Counted from the stretch's first letter, positions 1 through 10,523 are shown. The stretch: 64,000 bases of DNA from Bacillota bacterium (GCA_012516125.1 JAAYXB010000039.1:1-64000); one strand, 5' to 3'. The notes: generated by a model not told the origin, from the letters alone. A program made the numbers and translations.

Positions 1-203
1 AAACTGAAAGAGATATATGATGCTGCTCACCCGAGGGCAAGGCGGGCGGGCGCACGCAGAAGTGCTCCGGCCCCGGCCCCGGCCCCGACCCCGACCGCGA
101 GTGCCTCCGGGACCGCGATACCAGCCGCGGCGGGGACCGCTGACATGAGCGCGACCAACATGACCGCGGCCGCTGGCGCGGAGACAGGGAGGAAGGGCGC
201 GAA

Positions 204-207
<4 letters not shown>
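1..207 (+). CDS. 3'-end of an upstream CDS (product unknown) with Ala/Pro/Thr-rich C-terminal tail
   Basis: Frame 1 is open from base 1 (KLKEIYDAAHPRARRAGARRSAPAPAPAPTPT...) to TGA at 205-207, overlapping the ATG of the next gene (ATGA). Confidence 0.5.
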
Positions 208-1514
<1,307 letters not shown>

Positions 1515-1593
1515 CGCGCCTCGCAAGTTAGTGTAAGGTTATACGTGGCGGATTACCAGGGGCAGCGCGTCGCTCTGGCCTCGAACGGCACGG

Positions 1594-1786
1594 TATGAGG
1601 GTGCAGAGATGTTCCCGAGTTTTGGGAGAGGTTGCCGGTGATTGCACGAGGGGTGTCAAAATCCGGCCACTGGCCAGACGGGCCGGATTTTGTCAAGGGC
1701 CCCGCTTGGGGCGCCGTCCCCGAGTGCAACACCGGCAGCCCGGCAACTACTGGAAGAGGGGCGAGAACTAACGCACCCTTAGTTAG
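1594..1786 (+). repeat. Dispersed palindromic element type A, copy A1 (degenerate ends)
   Basis: Near-identical to 28137-28335 and 41172-41370; contains GGTTGCCGGTGATTGCACGAGGGGTGTCAAAATCCGGCC...GGCCGGATTTT...GTGCAACACCGGC. Confidence 0.9.
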
Positions 1787-1986
1787 TGCTGCGTTTCTGA
1801 AGTTCGTGCAGGTTGTTTCAGAGCGTGGTATGCGCCTGAGAGCCTGTTGCACCAGGAGCCCTCATGAGCCCGCCAGCCTGTTGGCGCGTGATGTGTGTCG
1901 CTTATCGCTTACCCTGCACCATGCACGATGTTATGTCACGAACCCGAGTACCAGCTGCGTAAAGTGGCGCCTAGCTTGTCCTCTGT

Positions 1987-2018
1987 GGGCGGATGCGGGT
2001 ATATACCTGCATCCGCCC
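1987..2018. promoter_or_regulatory. Near-perfect 32-bp inverted repeat upstream of dacF
   Basis: GGGCGGATGCGGGTATATACCTGCATCCGCCC; 15 of 16 positions pair. Confidence 0.6.
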
Positions 2019-2078
2019 GAATATGTACCTGATTGAAGGGCTTGCGATGGTCCCTGGGGGTGCGGGAGGGGATGAAAG

Positions 2079-3290
2079 ATGCGTGCATGGAGGATAGCGG
2101 CAGGCGTCACCCTTGCTATCGTTCTGGTTGCTGGAGCCTGTGTGTGGAGCGGCGGGGCCCCGGCCAGTGTGGCGGCGCAGGAGAAACAGCCGGGCCCGGC
2201 CCCAAGCATACCGATTACAGCCGGGTCGGCGATCCTCATGGAAGCCACCTCGGGCAGGGTCCTGTTCGAAAAGGAGCCTGACAAGAGGATGGCTCCCGCC
2301 AGCATCACGAAGATCATGACGATGCTCCTCGCGATGGAGGCGATAGAGCAGGGGAAGGCCAGCCTGGACGATATGGTAGTCACGAGCGAGCACGCCATGG
2401 AGATGGGGGGGTCGCAGATCTGGCTTGAGGTGGGCGAGGAGATGTCCCTTGCCGATCTCATGAAAGCCATCGCCATCGTCTCAGCGAACGATGCCAGCGT
2501 CGCTGTGGCGGAGCACATTGCCGGTAGTGAAGAAGCCTTCGTGGACATGATGAACCAGCGCGCCCGGGAGCTCGGGATGACGGGCACCCGTTTTACCAAC
2601 TGCCACGGGCTTCCTCACCGGGACCATTACACCACTGCCCGGGACATCGCCATCATGTCCCGCGCCCTCCTCCGCTACCCGAAGGTGCACGAGTGGTTCA
2701 CCACCTGGATTGATTACGTGCGGGGCGGCAAGAATATCCTCGTCAATACCAACAGGCTTGTCAAGTTCTACGAAGGAGCGGACGGGCTCAAGACGGGCTT
2801 CACGGAGGAAGCTGGCTACTGCCTCGCCGCTACGGCGAAGAGGGGAGGCCTCAGGCTCATATCCGTCGTGTTGAACGTTGCCGACTCGCAGCTCCGCTTC
2901 AGGGAGGCCTCGGCTCTCCTCGATTTCGGCTTCAGGCACTACGCTGGCGTGGAGATCGCATCGCAGGGGCAGGTGGTGGCGCAGGTCGACGTGGCCCGGG
3001 GCATCGTGGAGAAGGTTGACGTCGTCGCGAAGGACCCTCTCGTGGCGGTGGTACCTCGTGGCGAGGAAGCCAAGGTGAAGAGCGAGATGACCCTTCCCGA
3101 CAGGGTTAGCGCCCCGGTGCAGAAGGGGCAGAAGGTTGGGGACCTCATCGCACGGCTGGAGGACGGAACGGAGATCGCCCGCGTCGATCTGGTGGCGGCC
3201 GAGGAGGTGAAGCGGGGCAACGTGTTCAGAGTAGTGCTCCGCGCCACCCGCAACCTCTTGCGAACCCTTTTCCGGGTCGGCAAGGACTAA
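2079..3290 (+). CDS. dacF: D-alanyl-D-alanine carboxypeptidase (DacF type)
   Basis: Signal peptide, SITKIMTMLLAMEAI (SxxK), SANDASVAVAE, DGLKTGFT (KTG); directly upstream of the spoIIA operon. Confidence 0.92.
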   Translation: MRAWRIAAGVTLAIVLVAGACVWSGGAPASVAAQEKQPGPAPSIPITAGSAILMEATSGRVLFEKEPDKRMAPASITKIMTMLLAMEAIEQGKASLDDMVVTSEHAMEMGGSQIWLEVGEEMSLADLMKAIAIVSANDASVAVAEHIAGSEEAFVDMMNQRARELGMTGTRFTNCHGLPHRDHYTTARDIAIMSRALLRYPKVHEWFTTWIDYVRGGKNILVNTNRLVKFYEGADGLKTGFTEEAGYCLAATAKRGGLRLISVVLNVADSQLRFREASALLDFGFRHYAGVEIASQGQVVAQVDVARGIVEKVDVVAKDPLVAVVPRGEEAKVKSEMTLPDRVSAPVQKGQKVGDLIARLEDGTEIARVDLVAAEEVKRGNVFRVVLRATRNLLRTLFRVGKD

Positions 3291-3411
3291 GTGTGGGTGC
3301 GGTAATCCCTGTCTGTGTTCCAGTAGCTGCCAGGTTGCCGGTGCTGCACTCTCTGTTTGAGTCACCGGCAACCCCTCCCAAGAGTCGGAAGCACGTCTGG
3401 ACCCCACTTAG
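3287..3411 (-). repeat. Dispersed palindromic element type B, copy B1
   Basis: CTAAGTGTGGGTGC...CCCCACTTAG; right half is the reverse complement of the A-element left arm (CACCGGCAACCCCTCCCAAGAGTCGGAAGCA). Confidence 0.85.
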
Positions 3412-3461
3412 GGGACTGGGCCGGGTGCCGGCAAGTGTCGGCGAGTGCAAGGTGCTTCCGG

Positions 3462-3485
3462 ATGCCCCGGCGACGGGGCATTTTT
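3462..3485 (+). terminator. Rho-independent terminator between dacF and spoIIAA
   Basis: ATGCCCC-ggcgac-GGGGCAT followed by TTTT. Confidence 0.75.
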
Positions 3486-3497
3486 GCTGCCGCCGGA

Positions 3498-3522
3498 AGG
3501 ACTCACGGTAGGGCCGTAGAAT
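3498..3522 (+). promoter_or_regulatory. Candidate sigma-H promoter for spoIIA operon
   Basis: AGGACTC-N11-GTAGAAT compared with sigma-H consensus AGGAWWW-N11-12-RNNGAAT, ~50 bp upstream of spoIIAA. Confidence 0.55.
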
Positions 3523-3572
3523 AGAGAAGGTCAGGAATGCCCAAATGGCATGATATAGCAGGAGGGCTTCGC

Positions 3573-3920
3573 ATGAGGACCGAGACCAGGGCCATCGGCA
3601 ACGTTCTGGTGGTGCGCCTCTCAGGAGAGCTCGATCTTGGCACCGCCCCCGAGTTCCGCGCGAAGCTTGAGGAAGAGCTCGACGCAAAGCCCGACATTAC
3701 CAGGATATTCCTTGTGCTGCGCGACGTTACATTCATCGATAGTTCGGGCCTGGGCGCCATCCTCGGCAGGTATAGGAGGCTTCGCGCGCACGGCGGCGGG
3801 CTTTTCGCCATTGCGCCGTCGCCACAGGTGCGTAAGGTCTTCGATCTCTCGGGCCTTACGAGCATCATCCCGGTCTATGAGACCGAAGATGAGGCATGGG
3901 CGCGGGCATCGGGGGTGTAG
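3573..3920 (+). CDS. spoIIAA: Anti-sigma F factor antagonist SpoIIAA
   Basis: STAS domain, FLVLRDVTFIDSSGLGAILGRYRR; operon context. Confidence 0.93.
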   Translation: MRTETRAIGNVLVVRLSGELDLGTAPEFRAKLEEELDAKPDITRIFLVLRDVTFIDSSGLGAILGRYRRLRAHGGGLFAIAPSPQVRKVFDLSGLTSIIPVYETEDEAWARASGV

Positions 3921-3924
3921 CGGG

Positions 3925-4377
3925 ATGAGCGCGACCAACCATGTGACCCTTGAGTTTCCGGCCATCGCTCAGAACGTGGAGTTTGCCAGGGTCGCGGTGG
4001 CCTGCTTCGCATCGCAGATCGACTCGTTCACCATGGAGGAGATCGACGATATCAAGCTCATAGTTTCCGAAGCCGTCTCCAACGTCGTGCTCCATGGGTA
4101 CGACAGCCCTGGTGGGCTCGTGCGCGTTCACGCTGTCATCGAAGGAAACGTCCTCACCATCACTGTCGAGGATACGGGCCGCGGCATCGCCGACGTTGAG
4201 CAGGCTCGCCAGCCAGCCTTCACGACGTCCCCCGACCGCATGGGGATGGGTTTCACCATCATGGAAGCTCTGTCCGACGACCTCGACGTCTCGTCCAGGC
4301 CTGGGGCCGGAGTGCGAGTCATCATGAAGAAGGCTCCGCGCATGGCAGGGAGCGAGGAGCATGAACGACGGTCTTGA
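3925..4377 (+). CDS. spoIIAB: Anti-sigma F factor / serine kinase SpoIIAB
   Basis: GHKL ATPase motifs (EAVSNVVLHGY, VEDTGRGI, DRMGMGFTIMEALSDDLDV). Confidence 0.94.
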   Translation: MSATNHVTLEFPAIAQNVEFARVAVACFASQIDSFTMEEIDDIKLIVSEAVSNVVLHGYDSPGGLVRVHAVIEGNVLTITVEDTGRGIADVEQARQPAFTTSPDRMGMGFTIMEALSDDLDVSSRPGAGVRVIMKKAPRMAGSEEHERRS

Positions 4378-5122
4378 GCGCATGCGGTTCCCCGACACGC
4401 CTCTTCTCTCCGACGAGGAGGTTCGCGAGCTTGCCGCGCGCATCCGCGCCGGAGACGTTGAAGCCCGCGAGGAGCTTGTCTCGAGGAACTTGCGGCTCGT
4501 GATGAGCATAGTCAGCCGCTTCCTGGAAAGGACGAGCGACCCCGAGGACCTGTTCCAGGTTGGGTGTCTGGGCCTTCTGCACGCTGCAGACAGGTTCGAC
4601 GCATCCCTCGGCACGCGGTTCTCCACGTACGCCGTTCCCGTCATTATGGGGGAGATCAGGCGACACCTTCGCGACACGGGGGCGGTGAAGGTGGGGAGGA
4701 CGCTGCGGGAGCGGGCAGCGAGGGTTGAGACGGCGCGGGCGCAACTTCGAGTCGCTCTCGGTCGCGATCCGACGGTAGAGGAGGTGTCGTTGGAGACGGG
4801 TCTATCCCGCGAGGAGGTCGTGGAGACCCAGGAGGCGTTTCAACCCGTCGCATCGCTCTCGGAGCCCGCCTCCGGTGACAGCCCGAGCCCGCTTGAGGAG
4901 CAGCTTGCAGCAGAGGGGTCCTTCGCCGACGAGAGGGTTGAGTCCATCGCCCTCCAGCAGGCCATGATGCGGCTGAGCCCCTCGGAGCGCGCCGTCCTGA
5001 AGTTGCGATTCTTCGACGAGATGAAGCAAGTAGACGTCGCCCGACGCCTCGGCATATCGCAGCCGCAGGTCTCCAAGATCGAGCAGAGAGCGCTCCGCCG
5101 GCTCAGGCAGGAGCTGGTCTAA
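4361..5122 (+). CDS. sigF: RNA polymerase sporulation sigma factor SigF
   Basis: LVSRNLRLVMSIVSRFLERTSDPEDLFQVGCLGL...; follows spoIIAB with overlap. Confidence 0.95.
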   Translation: MNDGLERMRFPDTPLLSDEEVRELAARIRAGDVEAREELVSRNLRLVMSIVSRFLERTSDPEDLFQVGCLGLLHAADRFDASLGTRFSTYAVPVIMGEIRRHLRDTGAVKVGRTLRERAARVETARAQLRVALGRDPTVEEVSLETGLSREEVVETQEAFQPVASLSEPASGDSPSPLEEQLAAEGSFADERVESIALQQAMMRLSPSERAVLKLRFFDEMKQVDVARRLGISQPQVSKIEQRALRRLRQELV

Positions 5123-5151
5123 GGCGACGTTCTGTTCGGCGGCATGCCACA

Positions 5152-5187
5152 CCCCGGAGTTGCACGTTCTGCGCCCCTCCGGGGTTT
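5152..5187 (+). terminator. Terminator-like hairpin after sigF
   Basis: CCCCGGAG ... CTCCGGGG followed by TTTCCCGTT; long loop. Confidence 0.45.
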
Positions 5188-5484
5188 CCCGTTCCGCACT
5201 CGATGGGCGGTGCTACGCAGATGCTGACTCCGACATGCAGGAAATGTGACGCGCAGGTTGGCCGAATTGGCGGCGCCTCCTCGTGCGTGTGGCCGTCAAT
5301 CTCATCAGTGAGGCGCGTCTTGCAAGCTGTATGAACGCGGGACGGCGCACAACGCGCGATGGCGTATTCGCATATTGATCGAGACAAGAGGTATCAGGGA
5401 AAGCGAACAGCGGAACGCCCTGCACCGCGCGGTGTGGGGCTTCCCGTTTTGAGGCGCCCGTCCGTGGCGAGAGCCCCTGACCCG

Positions 5485-5516
5485 GGAATTAAAGCCCAGG
5501 GCTGTGAGCATAATTA
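5485..5516 (+). promoter_or_regulatory. Candidate forespore (sigma-G/F-like) promoter for dodecin-spoVA operon
   Basis: GGAATT-N18-CATAATTA just upstream of the dodecin CDS; resembles the sigma-G -10 CATAMTA. Confidence 0.35.
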
Positions 5517-5541
5517 GTTGGGAGAAAGGGGGTGGACGACT

Positions 5542-5748
5542 ATGGCAGTGGTCAAAGTAGTCGAGCTCATGGGCGAGTCCCCCACAAGCTGGGAGGACGC
5601 GGTAAACCAGGCCGTCCGGGCTGCATCACAGACCATCAGGAATATCACCGGCGTCGAAGTGATGAACATGACCGCTTCTGTGGATAACGGGAAGGTCACC
5701 AAGTACAAGGCGGACGTGCACGTCGCGTTCGCGGTAGACGGGACGTAG
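5542..5748 (+). CDS. Dodecin family (flavin-binding) protein
   Basis: MAVVKVVELMGESPTSWEDAVNQAVRAASQTIRNITGVEVMNMTASVDNGKVTKYKADVHVAFAV matches the dodecin pattern VxKVIELVGxSxxSWEDAV...TxxNIxGxEV. Confidence 0.88.
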   Translation: MAVVKVVELMGESPTSWEDAVNQAVRAASQTIRNITGVEVMNMTASVDNGKVTKYKADVHVAFAVDGT

Positions 5749-5777
5749 TGGCAGGCCCGGCGGGGGAGGGATGCACG

Positions 5778-6284
5778 ATGACATCGCAGAAGGCCAAGAA
5801 GCAAGTGTCGAACCTGCCCCATATGACTCAAGCCTCTCAGGAGGAGAAAAGGCGGCAGCTCGCGTACAAGGAACTTCTCCAGAAGAAGAGGCCCAGGCCG
5901 CGCTACCTGCGCAACGTGCTGGTGGCCTTCGTGGTCGGCGGCGCCATAGCCGTCCTCGGACAGCTGGTGCTCAGATTCTTCATGTCGCGGGGCCTCGACC
6001 TTGACGCGGCGTCAGCGCCCACGCTCGCAGTCATGATCCTCGTGGGCGTGATCGCGACAGGGCTCGGCATCTACGATGAACTTGGCGAGTTCGCCGGCGC
6101 CGGGGCGGCCGTGCCTATCACCGGGTTTGCCAACACGATAGTTGCCGCGGCCATGGACTTCAAGCGCGAAGGATGGGTGCTTGGCATGGGCGCGAAGATG
6201 TTCATCATCGCTGGCCCGGTAATCGTGTACGCCAGCCTTGCCGGGATCGTCGTTGCGTTCATTAAGTTCATAACCTCGCCGTGA
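5778..6284 (+). CDS. spoVAC: Stage V sporulation protein AC
   Basis: Membrane protein with GGAIAVLGQL... EFAGAGAAVPITGFANTIVAAAMDFKREGWVLGMGAKMFIIAGPVIVYA. Confidence 0.92.
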   Translation: MTSQKAKKQVSNLPHMTQASQEEKRRQLAYKELLQKKRPRPRYLRNVLVAFVVGGAIAVLGQLVLRFFMSRGLDLDAASAPTLAVMILVGVIATGLGIYDELGEFAGAGAAVPITGFANTIVAAAMDFKREGWVLGMGAKMFIIAGPVIVYASLAGIVVAFIKFITSP

Positions 6285-6303
6285 CAGGGGAGACCAGTGA
6301 ACC

Positions 6304-7314
6304 GTGGCGGCAAAGAAGTTCGGCAGAAGCACCATCAAATTCACGAACCCTCCCATCATCGTGGGCACCGGGACGGTCGTGGGGCCAATGGAAGGCAAGG
6401 GGCCGCTGGCCTCGGATTTCGACGTGGTCCTGCCGGATCACGCGTACGGCGAGAGGACTCCAGAGAGAAGCGAGACGAAGATCCTGGAGCAAGCCGCGAA
6501 GATCGCCATCGAACGCGCCAAGATTGACAAGAGCATGGTAGACTACTACATGGCGGGCGACCTGCTCAACCAGATAATCTCGGCGGGCTATTCCGCAAGA
6601 CAGCTTTCCATCCCATACTTCGGGCTCTATGGTGCGTGCTCCACGTGCGCCATGAGCCTTGCGCTTGCAGGGATGGTCATCGACGGCGGGTTCGCCGATT
6701 ATGTGCTGATCGCCTGCTCGAGCCATTACCAGACGGCTGAGCGCCAGTACCGCTACCCGATAGAGCTGAACATCCAGCGCAAGACCACATCGCAGTATAC
6801 CGTTACGGGTGCGGGGGCGGCGGTGCTGGCGTCCTCGGGCACCGGGCCGAAGGTAACATGGGCCACCACCGGCAAGGTGGTAGACCTCGGATCGAAAGAC
6901 GTGAACGACATGGGCGGCGCGATGGCTCCCGCCGCAGCGGACACGCTCCTCACGCACTTTGGCGACACCGGCCGCGGCCCCGGGGACTACGACCTCATAC
7001 TCACGGGGGATCTCGCATCGTTCGGTAGCGAGATGCTGAAGGAGCTTGTGAAGGACAACGGCGTTGAGCTGGGCGACAACTACAGGGACTGCGGCCTCAT
7101 GCTGTTCGACACGAAGTCCCAGCGCGTGGGGGCCGGAGGCAGTGGGTGCGCGTGCTCTGCCGTCGTGACGTTCGGGCACGTGCTGAGAGAGATGGAAAGG
7201 GGCACGTATAGGAACGTGCTGCTCATCGCCACAGGGGCGCTCATGAGCCCGCTCAGCTGCCAGCAGGGCGAGTCCATCCCCTGCATCGCGCACGCTGTGG
7301 TGATCGAGGCGTGA
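6304..7314 (+). CDS. spoVAD: Stage V sporulation protein AD
   Basis: Thiolase-like fold; FTNPPIIVGTGTVVGPMEGKGPL ... PYFGLYGACSTCAMSLALAGMVIDGGFADYVLI. Confidence 0.94.
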   Translation: MAAKKFGRSTIKFTNPPIIVGTGTVVGPMEGKGPLASDFDVVLPDHAYGERTPERSETKILEQAAKIAIERAKIDKSMVDYYMAGDLLNQIISAGYSARQLSIPYFGLYGACSTCAMSLALAGMVIDGGFADYVLIACSSHYQTAERQYRYPIELNIQRKTTSQYTVTGAGAAVLASSGTGPKVTWATTGKVVDLGSKDVNDMGGAMAPAAADTLLTHFGDTGRGPGDYDLILTGDLASFGSEMLKELVKDNGVELGDNYRDCGLMLFDTKSQRVGAGGSGCACSAVVTFGHVLREMERGTYRNVLLIATGALMSPLSCQQGESIPCIAHAVVIEA

Positions 7315-7329
7315 GGTGGTATAGGTACG

Positions 7330-7350
7330 ACGTGAGACGTGAGACGTGAG
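7330..7350. repeat. Short tandem repeat, 3 x ACGTGAG
   Basis: acgtgagacgtgagacgtgag in the spoVAD-spoVAE gap. Confidence 0.8.
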
Positions 7351-7372
7351 GCCTGAGAACGGAGGCGAGGCT

Positions 7373-7723
7373 GTGACGTACCTGTATGCGTTTCTCGTGG
7401 GAGGCGCCATATGCGCCATAGGCCAGCTTATCCTGGATTTCACCAACCTCACTCCCGGCCACATGCTTGTTATCCTGACGGTCGCCGGGGCGATCGCAGG
7501 GGGGCTTGACCTGTACCAACCGCTCCTCAAGTTCGCTGGAGCCGGCGCCCTCACGCCGGTTTCGGGTTTCGGGGCGTCCATCGCCAGGGGCGCGCTGGCT
7601 GAGGCGAAAAGGATGGGAATTCTCGGGCTTTTCACCGGCGTGTTCGAGTACACGGGAATGGGCATAGCAGTCGCCGTGTTCTTCGGAACGCTGGTCGCGC
7701 TCATCGCCAATCCGAAAGCGTGA
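7373..7723 (+). CDS. spoVAE: Stage V sporulation protein AE (SpoVAEb type)
   Basis: TYLYAFLVGGAICAIGQLILDFTNLTPGHMLVILTVAGAI...KFAGAGALTPVSGFGASIARGALAEA. Confidence 0.9.
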   Translation: MTYLYAFLVGGAICAIGQLILDFTNLTPGHMLVILTVAGAIAGGLDLYQPLLKFAGAGALTPVSGFGASIARGALAEAKRMGILGLFTGVFEYTGMGIAVAVFFGTLVALIANPKA

Positions 7724-7738
7724 GGATGTGATAGCGGC

Positions 7739-8302
7739 TTGGCGAAAAAGAAGGTTATCGTGGTGACAGACGGGGACGGCAGGGCGAAGGCCGCGGTGAG
7801 ACAGGCCGCCCGGAACCTCGGCCTGCACTATATCGAGAGGTCCGCCGGGACTCCGACCCACGCGGGCGGCGCCGAGCTTGCGGCCATGGTAAGACAGGCT
7901 CCGGTAGAGCCCGTGATAGTCATGTTTGACGACCACGGAAAGAAGGGGAAAGGCCCTGGTGAGAAGGCTCTCGAGGACCTCGCGCGCGACGCGGGAATCG
8001 AGATCGTGGGCGCAGTTGCCGTGGCGTCCAACACCAAGGGCGACGAATCCGTAGCGGTGGATGAGTCCGTAACGAAAGAAGGAGAAGTCACCGGGAAGCC
8101 GGTGGGGAAGTCCGGCGTTCCCGAACCGACCGGGCACGAGCGGCTCGAAGGCGACACCGTCGGTGCCCTCTCCCACCTCAAGATCCCGAAGATCGTCGGG
8201 ATAGGCGATCTTGGCAAGATGGATAGCGAGGATGCGGTGGAGAAGGGGGCTCTTATCACGACGAGGGCGATCCGTGAGATCCTCGAGCAACAGGGAATGT
8301 AG
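7739..8302 (+). CDS. SpoVAEa-like stage V sporulation protein
   Basis: MAKKKVIVVTDGDGRAKAAVRQAARNLG...ERSAGTPTHAGGAELAAMVRQA...PVIVMFDDHGKKGKGPGEKAL; TTG start; position in the spoVA cluster. Confidence 0.75.
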   Translation: MAKKKVIVVTDGDGRAKAAVRQAARNLGLHYIERSAGTPTHAGGAELAAMVRQAPVEPVIVMFDDHGKKGKGPGEKALEDLARDAGIEIVGAVAVASNTKGDESVAVDESVTKEGEVTGKPVGKSGVPEPTGHERLEGDTVGALSHLKIPKIVGIGDLGKMDSEDAVEKGALITTRAIREILEQQGM

Positions 8303-8377
8303 CCCGGCTCCCCGGAGAGGAAAACCCGGGGATCTGTCAAATGAGAGAACCTTGACGAAGGCAGGTGGTGTATCGCC

Positions 8378-9409
8378 GTGGGAGAGGTTGTGGGGATCCC
8401 CCGTGCCCTTCTTTACTACCACTATTACCCCATGTGGAAGGTATTCTTCGAGTCCCTGGGGGGGACCGTCGTGACCTCCGGTGAGACCACAAGGGCTGTG
8501 CTGGATGCCGGCATAAAGGTCACGGTGGACGAGGCGTGCCTTCCCATCAAGGTCTTCCACGGACACGTGCTTGCCCTCGCCGGGAAGTGCGACTACGTAT
8601 TTGTCCCCAGGCTCGTGTCGGTGGAGAGGCGAGCCTTCATTTGCCCGAAATTCATGGGCCTGCCTGACATGATCCGGTGCAACTGCCACGGCATCCCCAG
8701 GATCATCGACTCGTGCATCAACCTGAGCCGGACCACCAGGGAGTACATCCACGCCGTGTACTCGACGGGCAGGATGTTCACAGGGAGCATGCTCCGGATC
8801 TTCACTGCGCACAACAAGGCGAGGGCTGCTCTTGCAAGGTACACCAGATACATCGAAAGCGGCATGACTCCGGACGAGGCGATGGCGATCATGGACCTCG
8901 CGCCCCCGTGTGATAAGCCCGCCCACAGGGCCGTGGCCGCTGCATCATCGTTGCCTGGCGCGTCAGAAGCTGTCCGCGGGTCGGGGCGCGTGGTGATCGG
9001 GCTTGTGGGACATCCTTATGTCATCTACGACCCATTCGTGAGCATGGACGTAATACGCAGGCTCCAGGAGATGGGGGCGAGCGTCGTGACGTCGGACATG
9101 CTTCCAGCGGCCATAACCGAGCGGGAGGCGGCGAGGTTTCCAAAGAGAGTGTTCTGGACTCTCGGCCGCAGGCTCCTTGGAGCGGGGTTTTACTTCCTGA
9201 GGTCGGGGACCGTCCACGGCTGCCTGCACATGAGGGCGTTCGCGTGCGGGCCGGAGTCACTCATCGGAGAAGTGCTGGAGCGCGAGTCCGCGAGATGCAG
9301 GGATGTGCCGTTCGCGACCATCACCGTCGACGAGCACACAGGCGAGGCCGGGATCCTCACCAGACTGGAGGCGTTCGTTGACGTTGTGACGCGCAGGAGA
9401 AAGCTGTGA
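8378..9409 (+). CDS. Acyl-CoA dehydratase activase-related protein (DUF2229-like / HgdB-like component)
   Basis: GIPRALLYYHYYPMWKVFFESLGGTVVTSGETTRAVLDAGIKVTVDEACLPIKVFHGHV. Confidence 0.75.
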   Translation: MGEVVGIPRALLYYHYYPMWKVFFESLGGTVVTSGETTRAVLDAGIKVTVDEACLPIKVFHGHVLALAGKCDYVFVPRLVSVERRAFICPKFMGLPDMIRCNCHGIPRIIDSCINLSRTTREYIHAVYSTGRMFTGSMLRIFTAHNKARAALARYTRYIESGMTPDEAMAIMDLAPPCDKPAHRAVAAASSLPGASEAVRGSGRVVIGLVGHPYVIYDPFVSMDVIRRLQEMGASVVTSDMLPAAITEREAARFPKRVFWTLGRRLLGAGFYFLRSGTVHGCLHMRAFACGPESLIGEVLERESARCRDVPFATITVDEHTGEAGILTRLEAFVDVVTRRRKL

Positions 9410-9413
9410 TCCT

Positions 9414-10523
9414 ATGAAGATCACCTTCGCTCACATGGGCAACCTTTACATAACCGTGAAGGCGCTTCTCGAGGACCTCGGGGCGGAGGTGGTGGTGCCG
9501 CCCATGCCGAGCAAGCGCACTCTTTCTATAGGTTCGCGCCACTCGCCCGAGTTCGCGTGCCTGCCCCTCAAGGTGAACATCGGCAATTACATAGAGGCCA
9601 TGGAGCTGGGAGCCGACACCATCGCGATGGCGGGGGGCGTGGGGCCGTGCCGGTTCGGCCTGTACGGCGAGGTACAGAGGGAGATTCTCAAAGCTCTCGG
9701 CTACGAGTTCGAGATGATCATCATCGAGCCCCCGCAGGGGAGGCTGCGCCACGTGCTGCGGCAGCTCGGGCGCCTGGTGGGGCGGAACCCGGTGGGCAAG
9801 TACGTGAGGGCGGCGAGGCTTGCCTGGGCCAAAATGACGGCTGTGGACGAGCTGGAGAAGGTGGTGCAGCGCGTGCGCCCGTTCGAGGGCCGGCGGGGCG
9901 CAGCGACCGCCGCGCTGGCGTCGGCGCTGAAGCTGGTGGACGAAGCATCGAGTATTGTCCAAGTGAAGCGGGCGCTTGAGGATGGCCGGGAGATGCTCCT
10001 CAGTGTGCGCGCACCGGAAGGTGACGCCCCGGATCCACCAAGGATAGGCATCGTCGGAGAGGTGTACGTGGTGCTCGAGCCGTTTGTCAATTTCGATGTC
10101 GAGCGCCGGCTCGGGGAGATGGGGGTCCTCGTGGAGAGGTCGATATACATAGGCGACTGGGTCAGGGAGCACCTTTTCAAGGACCTGTTTCGCCTTCGGA
10201 AAGGCAGGAGACCCTACGACCTCGCGAAGCCGTACCTGTGTCACTTCGTCGGAGGACACGGCGTCGAGACGGTAGGGCACACTGTGGAATACGCCAGGCA
10301 GAAGTTCGACGGGGTCATTCAGCTTGCCCCGTTCACGTGTATGCCGGAGATCGTTGCCCAGGATGTGCTTCCAGCTGTCTCGCGTGACTTAGGCATTCCC
10401 GTGATGACGCTCGTGTTCGACGAACATTCCTCGGATGCCGGGGTGCTCACGCGCCTGGAGGCGTTCGTGGATCTTGTCGAGAGATCGTGCCGACGGCGAG
10501 CGGCGAAGGGAGCGAGGGGGTGA
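9414..10523 (+). CDS. Acyl-CoA dehydratase activase-related protein (2-hydroxyglutaryl-CoA dehydratase-like)
   Basis: KITFAHMGNLYITVKALLEDLGAEVVVPPMPSKRTLSIGSRHSPEFACLPLKVNIGNYIEAMELGADTI. Confidence 0.78.
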   Translation: MKITFAHMGNLYITVKALLEDLGAEVVVPPMPSKRTLSIGSRHSPEFACLPLKVNIGNYIEAMELGADTIAMAGGVGPCRFGLYGEVQREILKALGYEFEMIIIEPPQGRLRHVLRQLGRLVGRNPVGKYVRAARLAWAKMTAVDELEKVVQRVRPFEGRRGAATAALASALKLVDEASSIVQVKRALEDGREMLLSVRAPEGDAPDPPRIGIVGEVYVVLEPFVNFDVERRLGEMGVLVERSIYIGDWVREHLFKDLFRLRKGRRPYDLAKPYLCHFVGGHGVETVGHTVEYARQKFDGVIQLAPFTCMPEIVAQDVLPAVSRDLGIPVMTLVFDEHSSDAGVLTRLEAFVDLVERSCRRRAAKGARG

